NCBI GenBank assembly: GCA_031472005.1
Contig: PZJY01000010.1
Span: 868,001 to 932,000 of the forward strand
DNA: 64,000 bases
DNA from: Tetracladium setigerum
Lineage: Eukaryota; Ascomycota; Leotiomycetes; Helotiales
Reading direction: 5' to 3'
Made by a program: the position numbers and the translations under genes. Positions 10,801 to 22,645 of this stretch are shown here, piece by piece (the stretch's first letter is position 1; every line of letters begins with the position of its first letter). The notes beneath the pieces were generated by a model. The model made no database searches. It worked only from the letters and a program-made list of their open reading frames with translations, and was not told where the DNA came from.

Positions 10801-13013
10801 AGCCTTGAGAGCTCCTTCTAAGGTTGGATTGTTAAATTCCAAGAAGTTGAGCACCTCGTCTATCACATTGTTGATATTTTCTTCGGTAAATGAGTCAAAA
10901 GTGATCGCGGCTTCAAGCACAGGCCAGTAGTTCGAGTTACCCTGTACTGCGGTAGATAATGAACGGAGGAGAAACTCTTGCAGAAGAGGGTTTTGTTGTG
11001 CAAGAGTAGCAACCCTATCATCAAGTATGAGTGTAGTGATTGCTTGGACTTTGGCTTGATTGATAGGTTTCAAAAGCAGCTGATTTACGGTTTTCTGCCA
11101 TAGACTTTCGAAAAAGCCGTTTTGAGCAGGAATTGACCGTATTTTGAAAAGTGCCGACAGTGCATACTTTGAGGATGGAGATGTCGCTAAGTTGGGAAGG
11201 TTGCTATTAAGTGTCTTCTTGATGGGTTCCAGGATACTTGGCGTTTCCACGAATCCAGGAGCTTCACGAAGGGCTGTTTCAATCAATGCCGTAGCTGAGT
11301 AGGGCTTTCCTTCTCGTGAAATCATAACGTCGATGGCAGTGGTGATTATTTGTGCTGTTGGCGCTCCTAGATAACTATGCAACTCCGGGTCGGTCTTATC
11401 CCTGATGATGGAGCCAAAGAGTTCAAACCATCGGTGTCCTTGGGTTATGACAGAAGCTTGCGATTTATGATAGTCTTTGGATTGTTCCGGAAGGCTGGTT
11501 TGAAGTCGAGTGACAAAGTCTTCGCCCAGTCGATTCCAGCTGGCTTCCAAAAGTGACTGGTTCGTGCTATCTCCCATCAAGCTACAGAAGGAAAAGGCCT
11601 TTGCAAGAACTTTTGCATTCCCTACTGACCACTTGGAGACTCCTGGAGTTGGGTGGAAGTGATGAACAAAGGCTGGAAATATTGCTTCTTCAAAAAGCTT
11701 CCCTAACGCCTCTGAATCCGAAAATCTACCTGCAATTGACGAACAGATTTCAAAGTAGACGGGCCATGCACGCAATGCGTTACCTCTAAGTTCCTCTCTA
11801 CTTGAAATGCCATCGCGAATGGCTTCCAAAAATACCAAAGACGTTTGCAAATCTGATGATAAAAGAGGTTCAGGCAGGCTAAGCACAAGTGTTTGCAGCG
11901 ACTGCCAAAATTCAGGCGGCCCGCCTTGAGAGCCCCTTTCCACAAAACGGCGAAGTTTAGGAAGAGGCGACTTTTTACTTCCATATGCCGACGTCCAGAC
12001 CTCTGGGTGCGTTTTGGTCAGCACAGAGAGTGTTTGAAGTAGTTGAAAGGCGGAACTCGACTGCGAGGCCGTCAAAGCCTCCGCAACGAAGCTCTTACTG
12101 ATGAGCTTGATACTACTTTCAACAACTGTGGGCTGCTTGACCAAGCACACCGCTAGCAGCTGGTCGATGGATTTTCGAGCAGTTGCATCCTCGCAGGAAG
12201 CCAGAGCCCACAATTTCTCGTTATTTATCAAAAAGTTTTCATACTTGTCCTGGTGTTTGCTAACATCTTCGCTCTTCAGCTTGACGAGTAGGTTGAGTAC
12301 GAGTGCTACACTAGAGCCCACCACTCTAAAGTACTTCTCTTGCATCTCATCCGGACTTACGGTCCGCTCATCGCTAAGGGTCTGAGGGGTCTCATCAAAC
12401 GTCTCCTGTGCGTATTCGAGTATCTGGACCTGGCAGCGCTTCCAGAAAGCGAGGACCTTGGGTTCGGTGTCGAGGAAGGAAACAATGCCATTGTTTGCTG
12501 ATCTTGCAACTCCTCGATCACGGTCATATGTTCCAGCGAGCCAGCTTCCTACAATCTTAGGTATAAACTTTTCCATTCGTTTGCGGGTTGATTTTAACAG
12601 CTCGAATTGTATGGTATGTGCCAATTCGCGTACTCTTCTTGAGTTCTCGATGGAAAGGCGTGGATAAACCTTGACCTTTTGGCACGTTAGCACAGTCCCG
12701 AAGCACCACGATCGAAGAACAACCATACCCATGCTTCCAAAATAGACTCCTCGGGCCCTCCATCTAGTTCATAAGGATGTGCTTGTATGTGGGCCCGCAG
12801 ATCGTCCAGGGCTTTTGCCTTTGTCGTAGCATCTTTCTTGGTGAGGTTTTTGAAGGCTACCACCACATTCGCATCGCTCAGGCTTGCAAAATTGGGTAAT
12901 TCGGCGAGGTAGGATAATGTGCTTCCGGCGGAGACCGAGCCAAATCCCCCAAATCCTAGACCAGAAGCTGCCCGGCTGCTCGAAGCCTGGGATTTGAATT
13001 GTCGTTTGCTCAT
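7863..13013 (-). CDS. LTN1: Listerin, RING E3 ubiquitin ligase of ribosome quality control
   Basis: Five exons on the minus strand, 12729-13013, 10562-12675, 9024-10507, 8209-8972 and 7863-8117, close in frame to 1633 residues (yeast Rkr1/Ltn1 is about 1560). The N-terminus has the conserved listerin start: AELPNFASLSDANVVVAFKN, KALDDLRAHI, and across the first junction EAWVKVYPRLSIENSRRVR. A long helical-repeat middle follows. The last exon ends in a RING domain: CAIC, then CQTCKNLFHSGCLFKW and CPLC (about residues 1570-1622). Ltn1 ubiquitinates nascent chains stalled on 60S subunits, with Rqc1, Rqc2 and Cdc48. Intron 1 is only 53 nt and uses an AAAAG acceptor, but the frame and homology across it are good. 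Confidence 0.93.
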
Positions 13014-14604
13014 TCTGACGTATATGACGGTGCTGAAGGCGCGGTTCGAGTAGGAAGGACCGAAGAAGGAAGGACTTTAAGTAGCAGCAGCTTCCGTGGA
13101 TCTCCAAAAATGGGATCTCAGTACACCCAACCAGCGCGGTATTAAGAATATGGAGTCCAATGCAATGATTGTGGCCGAATCGAATCGAATGGGGGTGGAG
13201 GGAGGGGGAGCTTGCACAATGTACAGCTGGATCGATGCGGACGGTAGAAATAAATGGTCGAGAGAACAATGAAATGTGGGTGGGTAGAGAGAGAGAAGAG
13301 TGGTGGTGGGAGAATGGAAGAAGAATAGACAGGAATCTAGGAAGGACCAAATTTGGTAAAATAGAGAGATAGATGGCAGTGCTGTTCCAGACCAGGTCGG
13401 CAAGCACTTTGCTTGTGTATTAGGGTGAAGAATGAATGAATGAATGAATGATCTTTCAGCCTTGCGCACACAACCTCGTTCTTCCTCTCCCCTCCCACTT
13501 GGGCGGCCTGGCTTGGCACATCCATCATCACATCATCATGCCGAACTTCATCCGGCGGGGAGTCATGATCACGTGTATTGAGTGCTTAGTAATCGATCGC
13601 CTTCCAAACAAGCGATAAGAGATGCCTCACGATGATGATCCGGCAAGGGACCGAAATGAGGGCAAAGAAAGCACTGCAATACAATATTTACCTGTTATGA
13701 TATTACCGAATAACATAAATGTTAATTTATTTCTCTGTATCATCTCTCCATTTTATAAATACCTCTCTTCTCTCTTCTCTCATCTCATCTCATTTCATGT
13801 GTACAAATGAGCTTGTATCTTTGTACCTTTGTATCTTTCTTCTCGCATGTGTCAAATCTCCAAATCTGGGGCAGAAGCAAGCGCCGCCCGCTGCCTGTCC
13901 GTCCGCTTGGACCAATTCTACCCCGCAGAGTGCTGCTGCGCCTGCTCGCGCGACTGGCTACCCTTCGTACTCTATCTCCTGCAAGCTGCTGTACTTCTAC
14001 TCCTCATCCTGCTCATCCTGCTCATCCTCCCTCTTGAATTGCTTTGCTTTCCCAAATCCACAACCCTTCCATCTCCGGTCAAATAAGCTGCTACTCTTCC
14101 CCAAATTCTCCTCCCTTTCCGGTAGATATACAACCACTTCTCTATCTTATTTAAGCTTATGTTCGCAATGCTGATTCACCCTTCCCCCACCCATAGAACG
14201 AACATCACTGCTCCTCCGTCCCGACCCGAGTTCCAACATCACAACAACAACAGCCCGCCGCAACCTCCACAACGCTCGAATTTGAAGATATACTTCATTG
14301 CAAGCGCAGCATAAGCTGGCCTGGGATTGGTTGCCTTTCTTGGTAGAAATTTCCGACGCGTTGTTATTGGATTTCAATACTCGTTGCTGGCCGGCCCAGC
14401 ATCTTCCCATCTGTGTTTGCCGGAATGCGAGCCGCTTTGAGAACCTGCCACGAATCTACCAAACCTTCACAAGTCTCGCAATCTGGTTGTGTAGGAACTC
14501 GTCGGCCTTGTAGACCGCTCACTCGTATAGCGATTGGAAGTTTCCAAACCGTTGACCTACCTTCTCAGTGAACCCGATGTGTGCGTGACGGAAAGTCTCT
14601 CAAC
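13014..14604. other. 1.6-kb divergent intergenic region
   Basis: This separates listerin from the repeat protein. It holds an (AATG)n microsatellite near 13430-13450 and a pyrimidine-rich TCTC/ATCTC stretch at about 13760-13800 that could be part of a promoter or leader. Open frames in 13622-14513 are low-complexity Leu/Ser/Cys-rich readings of pyrimidine tracts and are not called. Confidence 0.5.
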
Positions 14605-17496
14605 ATGCTCCCACCACAGCTTTCCTCAACTGCGAATACCTCCTCTCTTGTTCTGAAACACGCTCTCAAGCCGACATTCACACTGATCCGGTCGAGAACT
14701 GCTATTTCCCGGCGACCGTGGTCTCACGGACAGATCCGAACCTTCCGAATTGGTATTTGGTCTTCTTATCGAGATCCGGACTTCCAACGAGAAGCTCTGC
14801 GACGCCAACGAATCATGAGGCAAAAGTGCGTCGAGACTCTCAGCCGAAAGGCGCTATGGGATCGCCAATCTTCAGCACATCTTGAGCATCGGGTTCTCAA
14901 GAACTTCATGTGCAGTGCATCCAATGGTCATAAAAGGCGACCTGGTGGCAGATGGATAGACATGGATGAGGTGGAGGCCCTGCAGAATTCACGAAAGATC
15001 AAGGAAAGTGGCATCGAGGAGGTAGAGCAGACTCCAGTGGATAGACTTCTCAAGAATCATAACGACATTATCCAGGATATGATCCGCACGCGAGCACGTC
15101 TTTTTGGGTCTGGCTCAATTGAATCAAAGACATCTCGTTCCACTAAAGCTGATCCGAGTGCACCTTCAAATCCCGAAGAATATCGTATCGATCCAATCAC
15201 TAATCGAAGGGTTGTCGTTAAGAAAGCCTCGAGTAAGAGTGAGGGGCCGCGAAAAGCAATCGAGGTTCCTATTCAGCCCCCACAACAAATCCGTTTTCGG
15301 TTCCAAAGCATTCTCTCCTCTCTCCCGGAAAAGTTGAGAGAAACCCTGAGGGACCATGAGAAAAGTCTTGCGAACAATGTGAACAAACCATTAAACCCAA
15401 AGAAGTTCGTTGGGAAGGAAGGCCTAGAGGAATTTGATGAGAAGTCATCTTATGGTGGACCTGTATACTACAAAGAGCCCGATGGAAGGGATCCGGAAAA
15501 GCCAAGTTCAGTGCAGCAAGGCCTTCGAGAATTTGACGACAAGTCATCCTACGATGGTCCGGTATACTACAAGGAGCCAGATGGAAGGGACGTCGAGAAA
15601 CCTTGTTCGGTGGAAAATGGCCTGAAAGAATTTGACAATAAATCATCTTACGATGGACCTGTATACTACAAAGAACCGGATGGAAGGGACGCCGAGAAGC
15701 CCTGCTTGGTGCAAAAAGGCCTGGAAGAATTTGATGACAAGTCGTCTTATGATGGACCTGTATACTACAAGGAACCAGATGGAAGAGACCCGGAAAAGAT
15801 GTGCTCTGTCCAGGCTGGGCTCAAGGAATATGACGATAAAGTATCGTACGGCCCAGTATACCACAAGGAACCTGACGGAAGAGATCCAATTAAACCCTGC
15901 TCCGTTCAACAAGGGTTGGGCAAATATGATGCCAAAAACTCTTATGGACCTGTCTATTACAAGGAACCAGATGGACACGATCCAGAGAAATTATGCCCGG
16001 TCCAGCAAGGTTTGAAGGAATACGATGACAAAATTGTTTACGGCCCAGTCATGTACAGGGAACCGGATGGAAAGCTCTCAGAAAAGCCATGTGGTGTGCA
16101 AGAAGGACTGAAGGATTTCGACGCAAAGGCCAGTTACGGCACTTTCAAATCCTCTGCCCTCTCTACTTCCGAGCGGCTTCGTCGATTCCCAACCGCCGAG
16201 GACCGTACTGAAGACTTAGACCTTCTTCGTGCAAGCGATATCCGTGCTGCGGCAGGAGCATTCAAAGGACCAAGAAAGGAGACGGAAGCGGAAAAGGCAT
16301 CGAGAAGAAGACAACTTGAAGCAGATTTCAAAGCTAGCCGAAGCAAGTTTCTAGAGGACCTCAGGATTGAGCATAGTGAGCTTTCAAATCACGTTGCACA
16401 TGCTAGAGGGAAAGTCAATGCAAAGATCGCAGAGGTCGAGGCTGGCTGGGTCGAGGCACCAAAAGATCGTAAATTGACAGGAAACTTTGGTCGAGATTTT
16501 CCAGAGGAGTTTAGCACCACCTGGTCAACCGCAAATTCAATCTCTGGATCTCTCGTGCCAGAGAAGGTTGATGCTTGGGGCAACGGTATTAAAGGATCAG
16601 ACAACAAGGCTCAAAGTGCAGACAGCTCTGTTAGGGTTTCTGGTCAAGGTCCAGGGACGGAAAGAATTCAATCCTCTCTAGACCGAAGCAGCCCCCCAAA
16701 ATCAGTAAAGAGCGAGGAATCCAGAGCGGCCACAAACCTCGAAAAAAAGAAGCACTCGAATCTTGTAAGGGAAATTCGACAGATTTATGAAGACGCATAT
16801 GGCACGATCGATACTAATCATCGCCAAATACCCGAGCAACCCTTACCGGTCAAACCAGCTCCAGCTTCAGCGCAGGAGCCACCTACACTTTACAAAATCC
16901 TCGCCTATGACCCAACAATGCAATCAATCAACGAAGCCGAGACAACCTCTATTGTTTCAGACTCAGCATCCCCTCTTTCGCCGGCAGAAGTTCTCCTCCG
17001 CCTCTCCAATCCCGCCAAATTCTTCCCACATTTCGCACCCCTTCAATCCCAAGGTTACGAAATCATCTCTGGCAGTGGCGACGTCCTTGTCTTCCGAAAG
17101 GTTCGCACCGGCGCCCCACCGGCCGTAAAAGAAGAACCCACATTCGCAAGCGAAGAGTACAAACGCTCTCGACGCAATCCAATCGATGGCATGCAACCCA
17201 TCGCCGCTACGGGTAATTTTGCAAGTCCAACTGGCTTCGTCAATCATGATTTGCCAGAAGAACATGAGCGTTCCGAGCCACCATTCAAATCAAATATCGA
17301 TGTTCGAAGAGAGGAGGCCGTCTTTAGTGGGAAGCAGAATTGGAGGGATGCTGATCAGTCTACGTCCAAAAAGAAGAAGGGTAGAGGAAAGCGTTTGTTG
17401 ATTGGTGCCGTCTGGGTGGCTGGCTGTTCATATGCCGTTGGTGTCTTGGCTGAACTTCTGAAGACTAGCGGTGGTCTGGGACCAAAGGGCTTTTGA
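14605..17496 (+). CDS. Mitochondrial-type protein with tandem EPDGRD repeats
   Basis: Intronless, 963 residues from the first in-frame ATG at 14605 (an upstream GTG at 14581 is also in frame). The first 60 residues are rich in Arg, Ser and Thr with almost no acidic residues, typical of a mitochondrial presequence, then FRIGIWSSYRDPDFQREALRRQR. Residues about 272-512 form a tandem array of seven 32-33-residue units plus a partial eighth, with core KSSYDGPVYYKEPDGRD. A Lys/Glu-rich segment and a proline-rich segment follow. The C-terminus has a hydrophobic stretch, LIGAVWVAGCSYAVGVLAEL (about 932-951), which may anchor it in a membrane. I know similar uncharacterised proteins in filamentous fungi but no function; none is proposed. 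Confidence 0.85.
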   Translation: MLPPQLSSTANTSSLVLKHALKPTFTLIRSRTAISRRPWSHGQIRTFRIGIWSSYRDPDFQREALRRQRIMRQKCVETLSRKALWDRQSSAHLEHRVLKNFMCSASNGHKRRPGGRWIDMDEVEALQNSRKIKESGIEEVEQTPVDRLLKNHNDIIQDMIRTRARLFGSGSIESKTSRSTKADPSAPSNPEEYRIDPITNRRVVVKKASSKSEGPRKAIEVPIQPPQQIRFRFQSILSSLPEKLRETLRDHEKSLANNVNKPLNPKKFVGKEGLEEFDEKSSYGGPVYYKEPDGRDPEKPSSVQQGLREFDDKSSYDGPVYYKEPDGRDVEKPCSVENGLKEFDNKSSYDGPVYYKEPDGRDAEKPCLVQKGLEEFDDKSSYDGPVYYKEPDGRDPEKMCSVQAGLKEYDDKVSYGPVYHKEPDGRDPIKPCSVQQGLGKYDAKNSYGPVYYKEPDGHDPEKLCPVQQGLKEYDDKIVYGPVMYREPDGKLSEKPCGVQEGLKDFDAKASYGTFKSSALSTSERLRRFPTAEDRTEDLDLLRASDIRAAAGAFKGPRKETEAEKASRRRQLEADFKASRSKFLEDLRIEHSELSNHVAHARGKVNAKIAEVEAGWVEAPKDRKLTGNFGRDFPEEFSTTWSTANSISGSLVPEKVDAWGNGIKGSDNKAQSADSSVRVSGQGPGTERIQSSLDRSSPPKSVKSEESRAATNLEKKKHSNLVREIRQIYEDAYGTIDTNHRQIPEQPLPVKPAPASAQEPPTLYKILAYDPTMQSINEAETTSIVSDSASPLSPAEVLLRLSNPAKFFPHFAPLQSQGYEIISGSGDVLVFRKVRTGAPPAVKEEPTFASEEYKRSRRNPIDGMQPIAATGNFASPTGFVNHDLPEEHERSEPPFKSNIDVRREEAVFSGKQNWRDADQSTSKKKKGRGKRLLIGAVWVAGCSYAVGVLAELLKTSGGLGPKGF
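15421..16140 (+). repeat. Coding tandem repeat, 99/96-bp units
   Basis: Units start at 15421, 15520, 15619, 15718, 15817 (99-bp spacing), then 15913, 16009 and 16105 (96-bp spacing; one Asp codon is missing from SYDGP). Each begins with GL-x-x-F/Y-D and carries YKEPDGRD or a variant. Units 1-4 are closest to one another; units 5-7 are more diverged and the eighth breaks off after SYG. Period and frame are kept throughout. Confidence 0.95.
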
Positions 17497-18923
17497 ATTT
17501 TGAAGTTATTTTGCGTTGGTGTTGATGGGGATGGATAGCGTTGATTTTACTCACACTCTCCCCTTTTTTTGCTCCCCATGCTCGGCTATTTTCGGTTTTC
17601 CTTTGTTATGCGCATTCTCAAGGATGGAGTAGGTGGTCATTATTCTCTACCTTTTGTTTCCTCTGCCTTGAAACTTTGCGAGGTCTGGTGCTCGGGTCAT
17701 GAGGGTATACGTACGGAAGGAATGGACCAACGACAACAACTGTTGCACTGTCGAAAGTCAAACATAGGTGCTCTAGCTACTTATTGAAAACGCCCCCCTT
17801 TTTTCATCCGGTTTCTAAACTTCTCTCCTCAATCAATCATGTTCGCGTAGTAGTAGTACATACAGTACATGGTAGATTAAATCCAAATCAAATCCACTTT
17901 TCAAACAAATAACTCCACTGGGTCAACTCGAGCAAGCAAGAAAGAGTCATCTTTTCTCGTTGGCATTGACATATCACGACCCACGAAAATGTGAATGAAG
18001 AGTAAACTGTTTGATTTTGCTTGTGGGCATATGCCGCCCTCTCTCTCTCTCTCCTCTACCTCTCTCTCCCTCCACTTTGAGGAGAAGTTGAAGCCATAAA
18101 TATCCATTGGCCTCTCCATCTCAGTCTCCGCAGCTCTTTCTTACCCTCTTGCCTTTTCCAACCTCCTCCCCTCCATCCCTCCTCCCCTCCTCCCCTCCTC
18201 CCCTTCTCGCCTTGAAGGTTTGGGTATAGAAAAAAGACATACTTCTCCCCCTATATCGTGATGCATCTCTCAAAATCTCTCACAATGGAAAGGCAGATAG
18301 ATTCCAAAGATATGATGAACCTTACCTTCCTACCCTTATCTGTTCTATCTTTCACTTAGCACCATGTGAACATGGCAAATGACATCCACAAAAGTACTGT
18401 GTTTGTAAGATTTACAAAACTGAACAAACTATACCTTTGTCTCCCCTCCTTCTCTCCATCTATCCGTCCGTCTTGCCCATGGAACGAACTTAAGGGTACA
18501 AGAGGAAACTTAAGTGGTCCACATGGTCAAAGAATCTCTCGATTATCCCTACCCTCCCTCCGTCCTACCGTATTGTATCTACCTACTTTTCTTCTGTTGA
18601 CTAACCAATCCAAGCAATTTCACTGAACCAAAAACGATCATAAATATCTGACGCAAAGCAAAAAAAGTTCAGTGAAATTGTCATCACCTCACAACAAACA
18701 CACACAGTGACACACATACATCATCACAAATCGATTATAATCGCAAGCAAAGGCCTGTAACTAGCCCAGCACCACAATTTCAAGGTAATTTTTGATGAGA
18801 TTTCCTATTTTGTTATTCTCTAGTTAGAAAAACACAATCAAAAAAGCACACCGGGAAAAAAACGACTCAAAGATCCCCACAGCTGTTTAGCCCCCTTATC
18901 AAAATCCACTGATTGCTTCTCGG

Positions 18924-18957
<34 letters not shown>

Positions 18958-19277
18958 CTAACTACCTACCAATACACCTTCGCCCCACGCCCCGATATAG
19001 TTTCGTGAAAGAGAAAAAAATAAAATGAAAAAGAACACCCCAGACCGCTGATGCATTCATGGATACGGATAAAAAAAAGGAGGGAAATTCTTTCATTTCT
19101 GGTTTTCCCCCCGCAATCGTGCTCATTTTACTCATCCAGTCATCTTCTCCTTCCTCCAATTTTTGTATTGTGACGCGAAGCCGCCGGTGTTTAGTTGTGC
19201 TTTTCCATGTTCACCTTCACTTCCAAGCTACTTTCGATCGGTGGTATTTCGTGTTAGGGTGGTTGCGAGTGTGTCGC
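17497..19277. other. 1.8-kb convergent intergenic region
   Basis: Lies between two convergent genes, so promoters are not expected. It is pyrimidine-rich, with CCTCCCCTCCTCC repeats at about 18165-18200 and a (CT)14 microsatellite at 18927-18954. No gene could be supported. Its length for a convergent spacer suggests long 3' UTRs or an unseen noncoding transcript. Confidence 0.45.
18927..18954. repeat. (CT)14 microsatellite
   Basis: A perfect dinucleotide run in noncoding sequence 3' of the POM33-like gene. Likely length-polymorphic. Confidence 0.95.
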
Positions 19278-20426
19278 TTATTGACCCTTCTTTGGTGCGG
19301 CCTGAGCTCCGCCAAGGTACTTGCTGAGATCAGTGGTATCATGGAAAGTGGCAGCACCATTCTTGACAGTAGTCCACACTTGACGAGCAGCTGGAGGTGT
19401 AGATTGAGCACCGACCAGGCTGTCGATTCGTGCACTGAGTTGTCTGAATTGTCCTTGAACGAAGCTGCTCTGCGCAAATCGTGCGCGGAGGAAGGCGGTG
19501 TAGACGGCAATCAAGATCCACGAACCCTTGCTGAAGATAATGGCGGAGAGGAGGATACGGCCCCAGAGCAAGATTTCGAGAATGGCGACGAGTCCCATGG
19601 AGGTGTCATAGTACTCCTTAACGAACCGACCAATGGTGTCGGCGGTTGCGTTTGGCTTGAAGTTTTGCTTTGCGCCGGGGGAAGCGCCAGCTGCTGGTGC
19701 GATTGCTTGTGGTGGCTGGATAGTTGGGATCAAGTTGGTACGAGTGTAGGTTGCAGTGTGGAAAACGGAGTAGACGCCGAATGGGAGCATGGCAAGAGGG
19801 TATTGAGGGGAGAAAAGCCAGACGAGGGCCATGGCTGAGATATCAGGTTAGAAGATTGCCCCGCAACAAAAATAAGGACACCTACCCAAATATTGGACAT
19901 TCTCATCTGAAGCAATAGCCAAAGGTCCTCCTTGCACACCTCTTCCGGCTCTCGCGCGAGCACGGAATGCCTTATAAACTACAATTCCATATGTCACCGC
20001 CGCAGAGACGAATGCAGTGCGGTAGCTGAATTGCGCCCAGCCTGATGCGGTGTTGAAGGTAATGTAGGAGAGACTATATCGGAGAATGCAGAAGAGGAGG
20101 GTAAGATGCCTGCAGAGTCAATATTAGTTCTGTCTCTAAGAATTATTGCCCATAATTTTTCGCAGGGCGATCGCATGTTCTGCTAATCGGAGCTTGGATC
20201 ATGCCCACAATGCCACCTTTCACACAAGCTCCAAATGTAGCCGCAACACATCACGCAGAGGAGCATGGAAAGACGTACCCGACAAACCACGCGACTGCAG
20301 GAAGAGTATCAGCATATTTCCTTCGAGGAACAAAGATCGCAGAAGCGCCAACTTACATTGCAGAGTCTGCGCGAGAACGAGGAGCCTCTGCGTCAAAGGC
20401 AGGCTAGCTGAAGGTGGGGGAGCCAT
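19278..20426 (-). CDS. POM33: Pom33/Per33/TMEM33 family ER-nuclear pore membrane protein
   Basis: Four exons, 20357-20426, 20279-20294, 19886-20109 and 19278-19834, close in frame to 288 residues (yeast Pom33 is about 279). The spliced start reads MAPPPSASLPLTQRLLVLAQ, then LQFAWFVGHLTLLFCILRYS and VQYLAMALVWLFSPQYPLA, the pattern of this family. At least three or four hydrophobic segments are visible, ending with an amphipathic C-terminal region. Pom33/Per33 and S. pombe Tts1 shape ER membrane and help distribute nuclear pore complexes. Exon 2 is only 16 nt (TCGCGTGG... to GTCGG) yet is required to keep the frame and the AWFVG motif. Confidence 0.9.
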
Positions 20427-21251
20427 GTTGTGATGTTGAAATCGAAGTCTCTAACAGAAAAGGTAGTTCTGTATAGGTCGCTGGTAATCTTTGTCGGTAT
20501 GTTGAAGTTCAAATTTCAAAGCGAGAAAAGTGGTCGTGTGTGTTGGAAGGAGGAAGCTGAGGAGGGGAGCTCTTGTAGGAAAGTGGCTGGTCAGTCAACG
20601 TCACAAGCGAACTTTGGAAGCTGAACATTCACCCACCTACCTGCTTTTGTGTGTGCAAACAATCACTTTTTGCTGGTCAATGTTTTTTTTAGGTATGCGC
20701 TGTGAATCAATTGAGGACAGAAATATAACAAAATCATTTACATTTACTTTCGCATCTAGCTTTATGGATTCTGCCTTGATTCAGTCGCTTCAAAGCCATC
20801 ATTGCGTCTGTGTTTTCTGGATTTGTGCAGTTCAAAGGAACTTCGTCATCGCGCTGAAATAGCCTCATCATCGATGATCATCACATGCAAGGCAACAACA
20901 AGGGTGGCGCCAAACGATAGCCACACGTATGTCAGAATGGAAAGGCAAAGGAAGATCTGTACATTAATCCACCTTCGCGTCTTCCTCGCTACCATATCCT
21001 TATTCTAAATTGAGGCTTGTCATCAAGATGCATGGGAATGTTCAAACAAGCTCGCTTAGCTGAGCTCCTTGGGTACACAAACCATGAGGTGGGGGAAAGG
21101 GAAAGTGTCATTCGATGCATTCATTCAAACGATGTATAATTCCAGGGTATCTACCAGAAAACTCCATGTACAATGCAAGAGTAAAGCGGCTGTGAACTTT
21201 TCATGTGTCCACAAGTTAAAATTCCAGTTGCTGCCTGCCATGCCCTCTTTC
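20427..21251. other. Intergenic, POM33 promoter and CTK2 3' end
   Basis: An 825-base spacer with the promoter and leader of the leftward POM33-like gene and the 3' region of the leftward CTK2-like gene. Open frames are short and featureless. Confidence 0.5.
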
Positions 21252-22645
21252 TCAATATCTCCTACCCCCACGTCCTCTATGCATAAATCTATCGTCTCTG
21301 CCATTACGTTGATAGTTGTTATGGTAGTTTCCACGATGTGGTCGCTCTTCACGCTCCTGCCGAATAGGTTCCTCGACCTCAATCTCATAATCTTCGTATT
21401 CGACCTTGAAGTATTCAGCGGTTGTCTCCTTCTCCCGCTTAGCTTGGTTCGAATCAAGCATGAATCTGACTGTTCCTTGCGCTCTTTCAATCGCATTCCT
21501 CCTGCCAGATCCTCCAGACCTTGGACTTAGAGTTGTTGGCGATGTGCCACTGCCGTTCATGCGAACATCCGTTGGACTAGCTGGTGTGATTGGAGTCTTT
21601 GGGGTATTGATACCAAGGCGGCCATTTGCTTTATATCCATCATGATATTGCGTGTAGCGGCTCAGAGCAGAATCAGCCTCCATCTCTTGGTTGATCTTGA
21701 TTCGAATCTGGATGAATTTATCGATGTTATGCGTTGGGCCTACAATAGTGGACCTTTGGAAATGTGTATATAAATCCAGTAGGTCTAGTATTGTCTCAAT
21801 AACCTGTGCTCGATCGGTGCTCCACTTGCGATATCTGCGTTTGTCGCCACGGATTCGATCTGATTGCTTTTCCAACAACAGTACTGCCAGCTCTGCGCAA
21901 GCCCAGGACATGGTTATGCTCGATTGCTTTAGGGGTGCAAAGGTTCGGTAAAGATCGATCATGATATTGTAGGCCACCCTCATTACATCCTTATCGAGTT
22001 TTAAGTATGTCATGAGCTTAATCAAATGCTTTTGGGGGTATCGAGAGCGGAAATCGAAGCCAGATGCTTCGAGCATAAGTCGTTCAAGGCCAGTGACAGA
22101 TTTTGAAGAATTCTCGAAAGACTGTCGCAGTTAGAGATGGATAAAGAGGAGGTGCCTTTCGACTTACGGGATCATCAGGACTGAGATGTTCAGACGCAGT
22201 CACTTTGAGATTATAAGCAGCACAAAGGATTTCTCTTGACTTCTTTAAAGTATCCTCGATCTTGCAGGCTGTGAGGAGTGCGGCGGCAGAGGCCTCCACA
22301 TAATTGTAATCACCGTTCGAGACTAGGCGGAACTTGTGATAATAGACAACGGCAGTACAAAAGGTGCGAATAGGTCTGCAGAAGATCAGTATTGGTCGTT
22401 GTGCTCTCTCGGGCAAACTCACAGTTGTAACGCGGTCCTGACTTCGTTGATCCATTGTACACCCTGCAGTCTGAATGTATCCTCCCGCGTTGGATTTGTA
22501 CCAATCGCCACAAGCTGGCCTTGGAGCTGCTGCTGGAAGAGATATGGTTTGGCGACTTGAATGTAGGAAGGGTGTGGGCCGACGTTGGCGGGGGGTTACT
22601 GGAGCCATCAGGATTGGCAGTTTGGTTATTTGAGGTTGGAGCCAT
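21252..22645 (-). CDS. CTK2: CTDK-I cyclin subunit (Ctk2-like), one frame break
   Basis: Exons 22423-22645, 22168-22375 and 21252-22121. The cyclin-box sequence is clear: GPHPSYIQVAKPYLFQQQL, VQWINEVRTALQL, PIRTFCTAVVYYHKFRL, SAAALLTACKIEDTLKKSREIL, then LMLEASGFDFRSRYPQKHL. This is the cyclin partner of the Ctk1 kinase, which phosphorylates the RNA polymerase II C-terminal domain. The C-terminus is Arg/Gly-rich (HRGRGGRRY). The ATG at 22645 (MAPTSNNQTANPDGSSNP) is not in frame with the cyclin box: a run of six C (plus-strand G at 22590-22595) lies at the junction, and one more base would join SSNPP to ANVGPHPSYIQ. All other junctions close. The family is broadly conserved, so a sequence error is more likely than gene death. 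Confidence 0.85.

Noticed and set aside
13622..14513. Several 60-150-residue frames upstream of the repeat protein
   Set aside because: Readings of pyrimidine-rich tracts, Leu/Ser/Cys-biased, mutually overlapping and without splice or homology support.
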